Positions 33,421 through 41,944 of a stretch of 64,000 nt of DNA are shown here, piece after piece (the stretch's first letter is position 1; each line of letters opens with the position of its first letter). The position numbers and the translations under genes are program-made. The notes under the pieces were generated by a model, which did no database searches, had not been told where the DNA came from, and saw only the letters and a program-made list of their open reading frames with translations. Location of the stretch: contig NZ_CP162490.1 of NCBI RefSeq assembly GCF_041245805.1, forward strand, positions 3,697,001-3,761,000. The letters run 5' to 3'. This DNA is from Xanthomonas sp. DAR 34887. Lineage in GTDB: Bacteria; Pseudomonadota; Gammaproteobacteria; Xanthomonadales; Xanthomonadaceae.

Positions 33421-33600
33421 ACCTCTAATAACCCCCAAAGGCAGGTCGATGCACTTGCGAGACGCCGACACGCCGAGCCACAGGTTTCGGCATCGAGACG
33501 TTCGAGATGCCATGGAGTGGCAAAGGCGCATTGGCGGCAGACGGTGGCGTCGCGCCCGCGTTTCTCATGGACGCCTTGGCATCGCGGCCGCTTCGTTCTC

Positions 33601-33627
33601 CTGTCGCGGCTGAAGCCGCTCCTACAC
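33601..33627 (-). repeat. Palindromic repeat copy left of the IS110 element
   Basis: A complete inverted copy (CTGTCGCGGCTGAAGCCGCT and onward). It lies 17 bp from the split copy that carries the IS110 insertion. No gene is supportable in 33433-33650. Confidence 0.85.
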
Positions 33628-33662
33628 GTGCGCGCCGTGCTCTTGTAGGAGCAACTGTCTTC

Positions 33663-34589
33663 TCACCCGGTTGCCTCTTGCCATGGTGTGCGATCACGCG
33701 CCATGGCGTTGAGGCGGATCAGCAGCACGCGCATGCACGCGGTGATGGCCACCTTAGCGGGCTTGCCGCGTGCCCGTAGCTGGTGATAGCGCTCCTTGAA
33801 GGAGGCTTGGGTGCGCACGACGCTCCAACAGGCCATGTAGAGCACCCGTCGGATCGGGGCCCGCCCGCCGCGGATGCGGCGTTTGCCACGGTGCTTGCCG
33901 CTGTCCACGTTGTAGGGCGCCACGCCGACCAGAGCCGCGATCTGGCGGCGGTCCAGGGTGCCCAACTCAGGCAGGTAGGCGATCAGGCTGGCCGTGGTGA
34001 CCTCGCCGATGCCAGGGACCGCGCTCAGCGAGCGCGCCAGTGCATCGTCGAGCTGGTGCTGCACCTGCTTGATCGCCTGGTTCATCCGCTGGAGACGGCG
34101 ACGCAAGTCGCCGATCTGTTGGATCAGACACTCACGCACCACGGCCAGGGTCGCCTGATGCAACCGACGGCGCTCGTCGTCGCGCTGCTGGACCAGTTGT
34201 TCGCGGCGCTGGACCAGCATGCGCAGTTGCTCGCGCAAGGGATCGGGAAGCGGCGCGGGCGCTTGCACCAGCTGGGCCATGCGCGCGAGCAAGGCCGCAT
34301 CCAGCGGATCGGTCTTGGCAATGGTGCCCAAGGCCGTGGCGAACGCGCGCGCGCGGCGCGGATTGATCCGGGTCACCGGCAGGCCTGCCGAGGCCAGGGC
34401 ATTCATGACCGCTCGTTCGTAGCCGCCGGTGGCCTCCAGCAGCACGTTGCCGACACACTGCCCGGCAAGATGGTCACACAGGCGTTGGTGGCCCTGGGCG
34501 GTATTGGGAAAGGACAGCAACTGGTTCAGGGGAAGCACGTGAACGGCCAAGGTGTCCTTGGCCACATCCAGACCAATCCAAAGAGGCAT
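33663..34589 (-). CDS. IS110-family transposase (DEDD recombinase)
   Basis: 308 residues. A RuvC-like domain carries the DEDD tetrad Asp8 (WIGLDVAKD), Glu52 (LLEATGGYE), Asp94 and Asp97 (AKTDPLDAALLARM). A helical linker follows, then the Transposase_20 domain: SAVPGIGEVTTASLIAYLPE, LVGVAPYNVDSGKHRGKRRI and GGRAPIRRVLYMACW. Ser230 is the likely catalytic serine. The family recombines DNA guided by a bridge RNA. ATG complements 34587-34589; upstream in-frame Mets fall in the non-coding end. The frame is intact, so the element may be active. Confidence 0.94.
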   Translation of the reverse strand: MPLWIGLDVAKDTLAVHVLPLNQLLSFPNTAQGHQRLCDHLAGQCVGNVLLEATGGYERAVMNALASAGLPVTRINPRRARAFATALGTIAKTDPLDAALLARMAQLVQAPAPLPDPLREQLRMLVQRREQLVQQRDDERRRLHQATLAVVRECLIQQIGDLRRRLQRMNQAIKQVQHQLDDALARSLSAVPGIGEVTTASLIAYLPELGTLDRRQIAALVGVAPYNVDSGKHRGKRRIRGGRAPIRRVLYMACWSVVRTQASFKERYHQLRARGKPAKVAITACMRVLLIRLNAMARDRTPWQEATG

Positions 34590-34624
34590 AAGCGTTAGGT
34601 AGACTGAGGGGCAGGAGAGAGCTG

Positions 34625-34760
34625 CCTCGTGGCTGCCCACGCTTGTGAAGTTCGAGCGAGCGCTCGTTCAACTGTTCGGGCTAGGCAACGAGGTCGATGT
34701 GCGGCCGCCCTGGCTCCTACACGTGCTCGAACACTGCGGCCTGTCGGCGTGCCGCACATC
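34625..34760 (-). ncRNA. Candidate IS110 bridge RNA (target- and donor-binding loops)
   Basis: Minus strand, 5' to 3'. Target loop 34760-34696: a 10-bp stem GATGTGCGGC/GCCGCACATC around an internal loop. That loop holds GTGTAGGAGC (34722-34713), complementary over 9 nt to the right target GCTCCTACA, and AGGCCGC (34742-34736), 6/7 to the left target AAGCCGC. Donor loop 34693-34625: stem CCTCGT..ACGAGG plus TGCC/GGCA, with ACAGTTG (34675-34669) equal to the element's right end and CACAAGC (34647-34641) complementary to its left end GCTTGTG. All four guides meet at the GC core. Position and loop order match the IS621 bridge RNA. True ends are unknown. Confidence 0.78.
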
Positions 34761-34936
34761 GCTCTCCAATCAAACTGTAGACCAACTTCCAGACACAAGC
34801 GGCTTCAGCCGCGACAGAAAAAAGGAACACGCCATCGCCACGCGCAGCGTGCAGCGTGCAGCTTCCGGAATGGAGTTGTTAGAGGCGCCCTGAAGTCGCT
34901 AGCGCAAGGGACTCGTGGCGAGCCGGCTGGGTGCAC

Positions 34937-35036
34937 TGTGGGAGGGACTTCAGTCCCGACTGCCACCGAGGCGGGATAGCGTCATGGCTTCGTTCGTCGC
35001 GGCTGAAGCCGCTCCTACAGGGTGTGCTCCTACAGG
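34937..35036. repeat. Palindromic repeat copies right of the insertion
   Basis: A forward variant at 34937-34960 (TGTGGGAGGGACTTCAGTCC and onward), a perfect inverted copy at 34996-35020, and a fragment GCTCCTACAGGG at about 35026-35036. 34901-35121 shows no gene. Confidence 0.8.
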
Positions 35037-35121
35037 GTTCGCTATCCGGACCGCAAGGTGCGCTGCCTGGGCCGCGATGCCGACACCGAGCCGATACCGC
35101 TCCAGCGCAAGCGCGCATGCG

Positions 35122-36414
35122 CTACGCCGCCCCACCGTCCTTCAATGCCGGACTCAGATCCAATGTCGCCCGCGTGCCCTGCCCCGCGTCCGAATCCAGT
35201 TGCAGCGACCAGCCCAGGTGCTCGCACAGGCGCGCGATCAGGTCCAGGCCGATGCCGCTGCCCTCGCGGCCGCCGCCGCGGGCCATGCGCATGTAGATGG
35301 CGCTGATCTCTTCCGGCGCCATGCCGTGGCCGGGGTCGTCGATGCGCACCACGCCCGGCGCCGGCATCGCGATCTGGATGACGCCCTGGTCGCTGTTTTC
35401 GATGGCGTTGCGCAGCAGGTTGCCGATCGCCGCCTGCACGATCGCCAGCGGCGCCAGCACCTCGCACGGCGGCAGCGGCGCCAGCACCAGTTCCAGGCGC
35501 TTGTCGGCGCACAGGTGGCGATGGTCTTCGACGATGTCCGGCAGCAACTGGTCCAGGCGCACCAGGTCGCTGCCGCGCGCCAGCCGCGCCGGGTCCTTGG
35601 CCAGCACCAACAGCAACGAAATCAATTGGCCGACGCCGCTGGCGGTGCGGCGGATGCGCAGCAGCTGGTTGCGCGCGCTGGGCGGGACGTCGGGCTGTTC
35701 CAGCGCCAGTTCGGCGGCGCCGCCGATCACCGCCACGGGGGTGCGCAATTCATGGCTGGCGCTGTCGATGAAGGCGCGCTCGCGCTCGACGAACAGGTCG
35801 TTGCGCAGCAGGTAGTCGTTCAACGCATCGGCGATCACCACCTGTTCGGCGCTGGCGCGCGGATGCACTTCGATGCGCTGGCCCGGCCGGTCCGGACGCA
35901 GGCTGCCGATGCGTTGCGCCATGTCGGTGAGCGGCTGCACCACCCGGCCCAGGCCCCAGGCCACCAGCGCGCCGAGCAGCAGCACCGCGATCACGTTGGA
36001 CAGCAGCATCCACAGCGCCAGGTTTTCCTCGTGCTTCTGCAATTCGGTGATGTCCAGCGACAGCGCCAGGCGGCGGCCGCGCACGTCCTGCACCAACACG
36101 ACTTTCTCGCGCCCCTCCAGCGGCACGTCGTCGTGCAGACCCGGCGCCAGCGCCGCCACCGCCGGCGGCAGCGGTTCGCCACCTTCGTCGCCGTACAGGC
36201 TCACGGTGCGGGTATCGATCCAGCGGTAATCCGGATCAACCGCGCTGCGCGCCAGGAAGTGCTCCAGTTCGGAGCTGAGCAGCGAACGCCAGGTCAGCTG
36301 CTCGGCCTGGTCGTTGACGATGTAGCCGTGCACGAACACCGCCAGCGACAGCAGCGCCGCATAGCCGACCAGCCACAGGGTGATGCGCTGCCGCAGCCCG
36401 GTTCTACGCGGCAT
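35122..36414 (-). CDS. Sensor histidine kinase, ColS/VgrS type
   Basis: 430 residues. Helix 1 (about 11-32), a periplasmic domain (33-135), helix 2 (about 138-160), HAMP-like, then HisKA with FIDSASHELRTPVAVI and a HATPase (NLLRNAIENSD, DDPGHGM, GSGIGLDLIARL). The periplasmic part has an ExxE motif, EGGE at 77-80; such a motif binds iron in Xanthomonas VgrS (ColS). It overlaps its regulator by 11 bp and faces PAP2-eptA, fitting a ColRS-like role in envelope control. The specific orthology is inference. Confidence 0.85.
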   Translation of the reverse strand: MPRRTGLRQRITLWLVGYAALLSLAVFVHGYIVNDQAEQLTWRSLLSSELEHFLARSAVDPDYRWIDTRTVSLYGDEGGEPLPPAVAALAPGLHDDVPLEGREKVVLVQDVRGRRLALSLDITELQKHEENLALWMLLSNVIAVLLLGALVAWGLGRVVQPLTDMAQRIGSLRPDRPGQRIEVHPRASAEQVVIADALNDYLLRNDLFVERERAFIDSASHELRTPVAVIGGAAELALEQPDVPPSARNQLLRIRRTASGVGQLISLLLVLAKDPARLARGSDLVRLDQLLPDIVEDHRHLCADKRLELVLAPLPPCEVLAPLAIVQAAIGNLLRNAIENSDQGVIQIAMPAPGVVRIDDPGHGMAPEEISAIYMRMARGGGREGSGIGLDLIARLCEHLGWSLQLDSDAGQGTRATLDLSPALKDGGAA

Positions 36415-37105
36415 GCTCTTGCTCGTGCGGGTCCACCACCGCAAGCCGGTAACCGATGCGCGGCAGGGTGTGGATCAGCTTGGTCGCAAACGGGCCATCC
36501 ACGCTGCGCCGCAGGTCGTAGATATGCGAGCGCAGCATGTCGCCATCCGGCGGCTCGTCGCCCCACAGCGCCTGCTCCAGGCGGTCGCGGGTGACCGCGG
36601 CCGGGCTGGCCTGCATCAGCACTTCCAGCAGCTTGCGGCAGGCCGGATACAGGTGCAGGGTGCGGCCGCCGCGGGTCGCCTCCAGCGTGCCCAGGTCCAG
36701 TTGCAGGTCGCCCACACGCAGCAGCTTGCTGCGGCCGCGGCCCTGCGCACGCACCAGCAACGCCTCCAGCCGCACTTCCAGTTCCGGCAGCGCGAACGGC
36801 TTGGTCAGGTAGTCGTCGGCGCCGGCGCGGAAACCGGCGATCTTGTCCGGCAGTTCGTCGCGCGCGGTGAGCATGATCACCGGCACTTCGGCATGGTGCT
36901 GCTCGCGCATCGCGCGCAGCACCTGCGGCCCGTCCAGGCGCGGCAGCATCCAGTCCAGGATCACCGCGTCGTAATGCTGGGTGGTGGCCAGGTGCAGGCC
37001 GGTGACGCCGTCCGGTGCCGCATCCAGAGTGTGGCCGCGCACCTCGAAGTAGTCGAACAGGTTCGCGACCAGGTTCCGGTTGTCCTCTATCACCAACAGC
37101 CGCAT
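36404..37105 (-). CDS. OmpR-family response regulator, ColR/VgrR type
   Basis: 233 residues. Receiver with Asp51 (AVILDWMLPRLDG) and YLTKPFALPELEVRLEALL; winged-helix C-terminus with LHLYPACRKLLEVLMQ, RSHIYDLRRSVD and HTLPRIGYRLAV. The second residue group around ACRK replaces the more usual T-E-x in helix 1. It is encoded just before its kinase and divergent from the PAP2-eptA pair, which it may control. Confidence 0.92.
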   Translation of the reverse strand: MRLLVIEDNRNLVANLFDYFEVRGHTLDAAPDGVTGLHLATTQHYDAVILDWMLPRLDGPQVLRAMREQHHAEVPVIMLTARDELPDKIAGFRAGADDYLTKPFALPELEVRLEALLVRAQGRGRSKLLRVGDLQLDLGTLEATRGGRTLHLYPACRKLLEVLMQASPAAVTRDRLEQALWGDEPPDGDMLRSHIYDLRRSVDGPFATKLIHTLPRIGYRLAVVDPHEQEHAA

Positions 37106-37190
37106 GGCACTCGCTCGCATTCCGGGACGACGGGGGGAAGCCGCCATGCTAGCGGATACGCGTCGGAGCGCGGTCGGAACGCTGCATCTT

Positions 37191-37210
37191 GATCGAATCT
37201 CGATGAATCC
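37191..37210. promoter_or_regulatory. Tandem GATnGAATC-like half-sites, candidate response-regulator box
   Basis: GATCGAATCT then CGATGAATCC lie head to tail about 10-11 bp apart in the 200-bp divergent region between the regulator and PAP2 genes. OmpR-family proteins bind tandem half-sites with this spacing. Confidence 0.35.
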
Positions 37211-37305
37211 TGGACCGAACCCGAATACCGCCACGGCAACCTGGGCTGAAGCGCCGCACGTGTGGCGCCGCAATCCGACCGGTCTCCGACAAGGCCCGCA
37301 ACACC

Positions 37306-38124
37306 ATGACACTTGCCACCGTTCGCGCGCCCAGCCCGCCTGCACCCATGCACAGCCCCGCCCTGCCCTTGCCCGCCGTCTCCGCCCTGCCCGCGCCGTC
37401 GGCCTTCTACCGGCGGCATCTGTGGCTGCCGCTGGCCGCGGCCCTGCTGGCCAGCACCGTGCTGATGGGCCTGGGCGGGGATTTCTGGTTCGCCGACCTG
37501 CTGTACCGCTGGGAAGGCGGCCAGTGGGCGCTGAAGAACGCGGCGCTGACCCGCAACCTGATCCACCACGACGGCAAGCTGCTCAGCACCCTGGCCTGGG
37601 TGGCGACGGCCGGCCTGGCGGCGTTGGCCTGGCGCCGTCCCGACGGCCAGCGCTACCGGCTGCCGTTGCTGTACCTGGCGCTGGCGGTGGCGTTGAGCAC
37701 CGGCGTGGTGTCGCTGCTGAAGTCGCTGACCCATATGGACTGTCCGTGGGACCTGAGCCGTTACGGCGGCCACCTGCCCTACATCGGCCTGTTCGAGGCG
37801 CGGCCGGCCGGCATGCCGCATGCGGCCTGCTTCCCGGCCGGACATTCCAGCGCCGGCTATGCCTGGGTGGCGCTGTACTTCTTCGCGCTGGCGCTGAAGC
37901 CGGCCTGGCGCTGGCCGGCGCTGGCGGTGGGGCTCGGCGCCGGACTGCTGTTCGGCCTCGGCCAGCAGCTGCGCGGGGCGCACTTCCTGTCTCACGATCT
38001 GTGGACGTTATCCCTGAGTTGGGGCGTGGCGTTGGGCCTGTACCGTGTTCTGCTGTGGCAACCACGGGTTTCGGCCCGATCCATGCATGGGGTCTTGCCA
38101 GTCGTGAAGGAACGCCGCGCATGA
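37306..38124 (+). CDS. PAP2-family membrane phosphatase (lipid A phosphatase-like)
   Basis: 272 residues, about six membrane helices. PAP2 motifs: KSLTHMDCPWDL (a variant of KxxxxxxRP), PAGHSSAG and RGAHFLSHD. Relatives (LpxE/LpxT-like, PgpB) act on lipid A or undecaprenyl diphosphate at the outer face of the inner membrane. It overlaps eptA by ATGA, so the pair probably removes phosphate from, and adds phosphoethanolamine to, lipid A. Motif 1 ends CPW rather than RP, an atypical feature seen in this subgroup. Confidence 0.88.
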   Translation: MTLATVRAPSPPAPMHSPALPLPAVSALPAPSAFYRRHLWLPLAAALLASTVLMGLGGDFWFADLLYRWEGGQWALKNAALTRNLIHHDGKLLSTLAWVATAGLAALAWRRPDGQRYRLPLLYLALAVALSTGVVSLLKSLTHMDCPWDLSRYGGHLPYIGLFEARPAGMPHAACFPAGHSSAGYAWVALYFFALALKPAWRWPALAVGLGAGLLFGLGQQLRGAHFLSHDLWTLSLSWGVALGLYRVLLWQPRVSARSMHGVLPVVKERRA

Positions 38125-39809
38125 GCATCTCCCTGCCGCATCCCAGCAGCCAGCCCCGCGCCCGCTGGTGGAGCTACCGCCCGCTGCTCAGCAACGAAGC
38201 GCTGGCGCTGGCCGCCAGCGCGTTCTTCGCCCTGGTCTGCAACGGCATGTTCTGGCGCAGCGCGATGAGCGGCCACCCCGGCGACCTGAAGCTGGGCCTG
38301 TCGCTGTTCCTGCTGCTGCTGTCGGTGCACGGGTTGCTGCTGGGCCTGCTGCTGTGGCGCGGCGTGTCCAAGCCGCTGCTGAGCGTGCTGCTGCTCACCA
38401 CCGCGTTCGCCGCGCACTACATGAACAGCTACAGCGTCTACCTGGACGCGGACATGCTGCGCAACGTGCTGGCCACCGACCACAAGGAATCGCGCGAACT
38501 GATGACCCCGGCGCTGATCGCGCCGCTGCTGTTCTACGCCGCGCTGCCGATCCTGGCGCTGTGGCGGCTGCGCCTGATCCGGCGTCCGCCCGGCAAGGCG
38601 TTGGCGATCCGCGCTGGCTTCCTGCTGGCGATGCTGGCGCTGGGCGGGATCGGCGCGATGCTGTCGTTCCAGGATCTGTCGGCGATGATGCGCAACCACC
38701 GCGAGATCCGCTACCTGGCCACGCCGATCAACTACCTGGTCGCGTTGCGGCAGAACCTCAAGTCCGACAGCCCCACCCGCAAGGCGCCGAAGCTGCCGCT
38801 GGAACACGATGCGATCGCCACGCCGCGCGCGCCGGGCAGCAAGCCGCGCCTGCTGGTGGTGGTGCTGGGCGAAACCGCGCGCGCGCAGAACTGGGGCTTG
38901 AACGGCTACGTCCGCCAGACCACGCCGCAGCTGGCGCAGATGGACGTGATCAACTTCCCCGACATGCATTCGTGCGGCACCAGCACCGAGGTCTCGGTGC
39001 CGTGCATGTTCTCCCCGTTCGGCCGCCACGACTACAACGAAAGCAATATCCGCAAGCACCAGTCGCTGCTGCACGTGATCGAGCATGCCGGCATCGCCAC
39101 GCTGTGGCGCGACAACCAGTCAGGCTGCAAGGGCGTGTGCGACGGCCTGGCGATCCAGCGCCTGGACGACGCCAAGGACCCGCAGCTGTGCAAGGACGGC
39201 CGCTGCATGGACGAGATCCTGCTGCAGGACCTGGCCGCGCAGGTGCGCGCCAAGCCCGGCGACCGCGTGGTCGTGCTGCACCAGCTCGGTAGCCACGGCC
39301 CCAGCTATTTCGAACGCTATCCGGCCAGCTTCCGCCGTTTCACCCCGACCTGCGATACCGCCGACCTGGGCAACTGCAGCCGCGAGCAGATCGCCAGCGC
39401 CTACGACAACTCGCTGCTGTACACCGACCACCTGCTGGCGCGCACCGTGTCCACGCTGGAGGCGATGCCCGACTACGACAGCGCGATGATCTACCTGTCC
39501 GACCACGGCGAATCGCTGGGCGAGAAGGGCCTGTACCTGCACGGCGTGCCGTATGCGATCGCCCCGCAGGAGCAGACCCACGTGCCGATGGTGATGTGGT
39601 TCTCGCCCGGCTTCGCCAGCGACCGCGGCCTGGACCTGGCCTGCGTGCGGGCGCGTTCGCGCCAGTACGCCGATCAGGACAACCTGTTCCCGTCGGTGCT
39701 AGGCCTGATGCAGGTCAAGACCGGGGTCTACGAACGTTCGCGCGACCTGTTCGCGCAGTGCACGCCGGCGGGCGCAAGCGCGAGCGCGGCCGGCGCGGCG
39801 CGCCGGTAG
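38121..39809 (+). CDS. eptA: Phosphoethanolamine-lipid A transferase (EptA family)
   Basis: 562 residues. Five N-terminal membrane helices (to about 200), then a periplasmic sulfatase-like domain: VVVLGETARAQNWGLNGYVR (zinc Glu), SCGTSTEVSVPCMFSPFGRH (nucleophilic Thr), VVLHQLGSHGPSYFERYP, and YLSDHGESLGEKGLYLHGVP (zinc Asp and His). It adds phosphoethanolamine to lipid A and lowers sensitivity to polymyxin. Paired cysteines match the family. Coupled to the PAP2 gene. Confidence 0.94.
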   Translation: MSISLPHPSSQPRARWWSYRPLLSNEALALAASAFFALVCNGMFWRSAMSGHPGDLKLGLSLFLLLLSVHGLLLGLLLWRGVSKPLLSVLLLTTAFAAHYMNSYSVYLDADMLRNVLATDHKESRELMTPALIAPLLFYAALPILALWRLRLIRRPPGKALAIRAGFLLAMLALGGIGAMLSFQDLSAMMRNHREIRYLATPINYLVALRQNLKSDSPTRKAPKLPLEHDAIATPRAPGSKPRLLVVVLGETARAQNWGLNGYVRQTTPQLAQMDVINFPDMHSCGTSTEVSVPCMFSPFGRHDYNESNIRKHQSLLHVIEHAGIATLWRDNQSGCKGVCDGLAIQRLDDAKDPQLCKDGRCMDEILLQDLAAQVRAKPGDRVVVLHQLGSHGPSYFERYPASFRRFTPTCDTADLGNCSREQIASAYDNSLLYTDHLLARTVSTLEAMPDYDSAMIYLSDHGESLGEKGLYLHGVPYAIAPQEQTHVPMVMWFSPGFASDRGLDLACVRARSRQYADQDNLFPSVLGLMQVKTGVYERSRDLFAQCTPAGASASAAGAARR

Positions 39810-39913
39810 CGAGCTGCGGGCGGCGGCCTGCCGGGCGCCGCGGCGTGGCGGCCCTTGCGGCGGACCGGGAGGACACACTAGCCTTCGTCGCACTCGTCAC
39901 CGAAGGATTCGCC

Positions 39914-41914
39914 GTGAACCACCGCCCTCTGCTGCTTGCGCTGTGCATCGGCGCGAGCGTGCTTGCGCTGTCCGCGTGCCGCAAGGAAGCGACCACCGAG
40001 ACCGGCACCGCGCCGGCGCCGTCCGCGCCCGGCGAGAGCGCCGACCAGTTCGTCGCCCGCATCAACGAGGAATACCGCGCGCTGCTGCCGGAGCTGACCT
40101 CGGCGCAGTGGCTGTCGATCACCTACATCAACGGCGATTCGGAGCGGCTGGTGGCCAAGGCCAACGAACGCTGGCTGACCACCCTCAACGGCTGGGTCGC
40201 GCAGGCCAAGCGCTACGAGGGCAAGCCGATGTCCGCCGACAGCGCACGCGCGCTGCAATTGCTGAAACTGATGACCGCGATGCCGGCGCCGCGCGATCCG
40301 GCCAAGCTGGCCGAACTGGCCGGCCTGGCCTCGAAGATGGAAGGCGCCTACGGTGCGGCCAGCTACTGCACCGGCGAAGGCGACGCGCGCCGCTGCCGGC
40401 AGCTGGGCGAACTGGAGGACGTGCTGCGCCGCAGCCGCGATTACGACCAGCAACTCGACGCCTGGCAGGGCTGGCACGGCACCGCACAGCCGATGCGCAA
40501 GGACTATCAGCGCTTCGTCGAACTGGTCAACGAAGGCGCCCGCGAGATGGGCTATGCCGATACCGGCGCAATGTGGCGCAGCGGCTACGACATGCCGCCG
40601 GCGCAGATCGCCGCCGAGACCGATCGGCTGTGGACCCAGGTCAAGCCGCTGTACGAACAACTGCATTGCTACACCCGCGGCAAGCTCGATGCCGAATACG
40701 GCAAGGACAAGGGTGAAGTCGCCGGCGGCCTGCTGCCTGCGCACCTGCTCGGCAACATGTGGCAGCAGGACTGGAGCAACCTGTGGGACCTGCTGCAGCC
40801 CTACCCCGGCGCCGGCAGCCTGGACATCACCGACACGCTGGAGAAGCAGTACCAGAGCAACCTCGGCGCGGCGCTGGCGCGGCGCAATGGCGATACCTCG
40901 CCGGAGGCGCGGTTCATGGCCCAGCGCGACGCGCAGCTGCAGAGCGCCAAGCAGATGACCGAACGCGCGCAGGATTTCTACACCTCGCTGGCGATGCCCA
41001 AGCTGCCCGACAGCTACTGGGCGCGCAGCCAGTTCATCAAGCCGCTGGACCGCAACGTCGTGTGCCACGCCAGCGCCTGGGACATGGACATGGCCGGCGA
41101 CGTGCGCACCAAGATGTGCATCAAGCCGAACGAGGAAGACTTCACCACCATCTACCACGAGCTCGGCCACATCTATTACGACCTGGCCTACAACCCGTTG
41201 CCGCCGCTGTTCCAGGGCGGCGCCAACGACGGTTTCCACGAGGCGATCGGCGACACCATCGTGCTGGCGATGACCCCGCAGTACCTGCATTCGATCGGCC
41301 TGGTCGAAGCGCCGCAGCTCAGCCGCGAGGCGCTGATCAACGCACAGATGCGCATGGCGCTGAGTAAGGTCGCGTTCCTGCCGTTCGGACTGATGATCGA
41401 CCGCTGGCGCTGGGGCGTGTTCGACGGCTCGATCGCGCCGGAACACTACAACCAGGCCTGGTGGGAGCTGAAGGCCAGGTACCAGGGCGTGGCCCCGCCG
41501 TCGGCGCGCGGCGAAGACTTCTTCGACCCCGGCGCCAAGTACCACGTGCCCGGCAACACCCCATACACCCGCTACTTCCTGTCGCACATCCTGCAGTTCC
41601 AGTTCTACAAGGGCCTGTGCGACGCGGCCGGCTACAAGGGCCCGCTGTACGAGTGCACCTTCTACGGCAACAAGGAAGCCGGACAGAAATTCTGGTCGAT
41701 GCTGCAACGTGGCGGCAGCCAGCCGTGGCAGCTCACGCTGAAGGAACTGACCGGCAACGACAAGCTCGACGCCGCCCCGCTGCTGGAATACTTCGCACCG
41801 ATGCAGGAGTGGCTCAAGCAGCAGAACCAGGGGCAGATGTGCGGATGGGACATGCCCAAGGCGGTGCAGGCCGCCGCGGAGCCGCCGGCGACGACTGCGC
41901 CGAAGCCGCAGTAA
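39914..41914 (+). CDS. Peptidase M2, ACE-like dipeptidyl carboxypeptidase (lipoprotein)
   Basis: 666 residues. Signal with lipobox LSAC, then an M2 domain: HELGHIYYDLAY (zinc His pair from residue 415, coded at 41156-41170), GANDGFHEAIGDT (zinc Glu), and YTRYFLSHILQFQFYKGLCD. This is the bacterial homologue of angiotensin-converting enzyme known from Xanthomonas. It should cleave C-terminal dipeptides in the periplasm. GTG 39914, preceded by AAGGA, gives the signal peptide; no ATG fits. Single gene. Confidence 0.94.
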   Translation: MNHRPLLLALCIGASVLALSACRKEATTETGTAPAPSAPGESADQFVARINEEYRALLPELTSAQWLSITYINGDSERLVAKANERWLTTLNGWVAQAKRYEGKPMSADSARALQLLKLMTAMPAPRDPAKLAELAGLASKMEGAYGAASYCTGEGDARRCRQLGELEDVLRRSRDYDQQLDAWQGWHGTAQPMRKDYQRFVELVNEGAREMGYADTGAMWRSGYDMPPAQIAAETDRLWTQVKPLYEQLHCYTRGKLDAEYGKDKGEVAGGLLPAHLLGNMWQQDWSNLWDLLQPYPGAGSLDITDTLEKQYQSNLGAALARRNGDTSPEARFMAQRDAQLQSAKQMTERAQDFYTSLAMPKLPDSYWARSQFIKPLDRNVVCHASAWDMDMAGDVRTKMCIKPNEEDFTTIYHELGHIYYDLAYNPLPPLFQGGANDGFHEAIGDTIVLAMTPQYLHSIGLVEAPQLSREALINAQMRMALSKVAFLPFGLMIDRWRWGVFDGSIAPEHYNQAWWELKARYQGVAPPSARGEDFFDPGAKYHVPGNTPYTRYFLSHILQFQFYKGLCDAAGYKGPLYECTFYGNKEAGQKFWSMLQRGGSQPWQLTLKELTGNDKLDAAPLLEYFAPMQEWLKQQNQGQMCGWDMPKAVQAAAEPPATTAPKPQ

Positions 41915-41944
41915 TCGCCGCGGCGTGGCAGGCGACCCACCGAC

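Larger units (their letters stand above)
33651..34800 (-). mobile_element. IS110-family insertion sequence inside a palindromic repeat
   Basis: The left flank ends TGTAGGAGC (33644-33652) and the right flank resumes GCGGCTTCAGCCGCGAC from 34799. Removing the insert and one GC rebuilds a perfect TGTAGGAGCGGCTTCAG palindrome, identical to other copies in the window. The 2-bp GC at each end (33651-33652 and 34799-34800) is the shared core, as expected for IS110 elements, which lack terminal inverted repeats. The element is about 1.15 kb with 10 nt after the transposase and about 209 nt before it. Confidence 0.85.
33407..34900. mobile_element. Remnant element bounded by 26-bp inverted repeats, enclosing the IS110 element
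   Basis: 33407-33432 and the complement of 34875-34900 match at 24 of 26 positions; the inner part reads GGGCRCCTCTAAYAAC. The outer AGCGACTTCAG also belongs to the local palindrome family, so the true element end may be at GGGC. Between the repeats there is no transposase apart from the IS110 one. I read this as a degenerate or MITE-like element into which palindrome and IS110 sequence has been placed. Family not identified. Confidence 0.55.
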
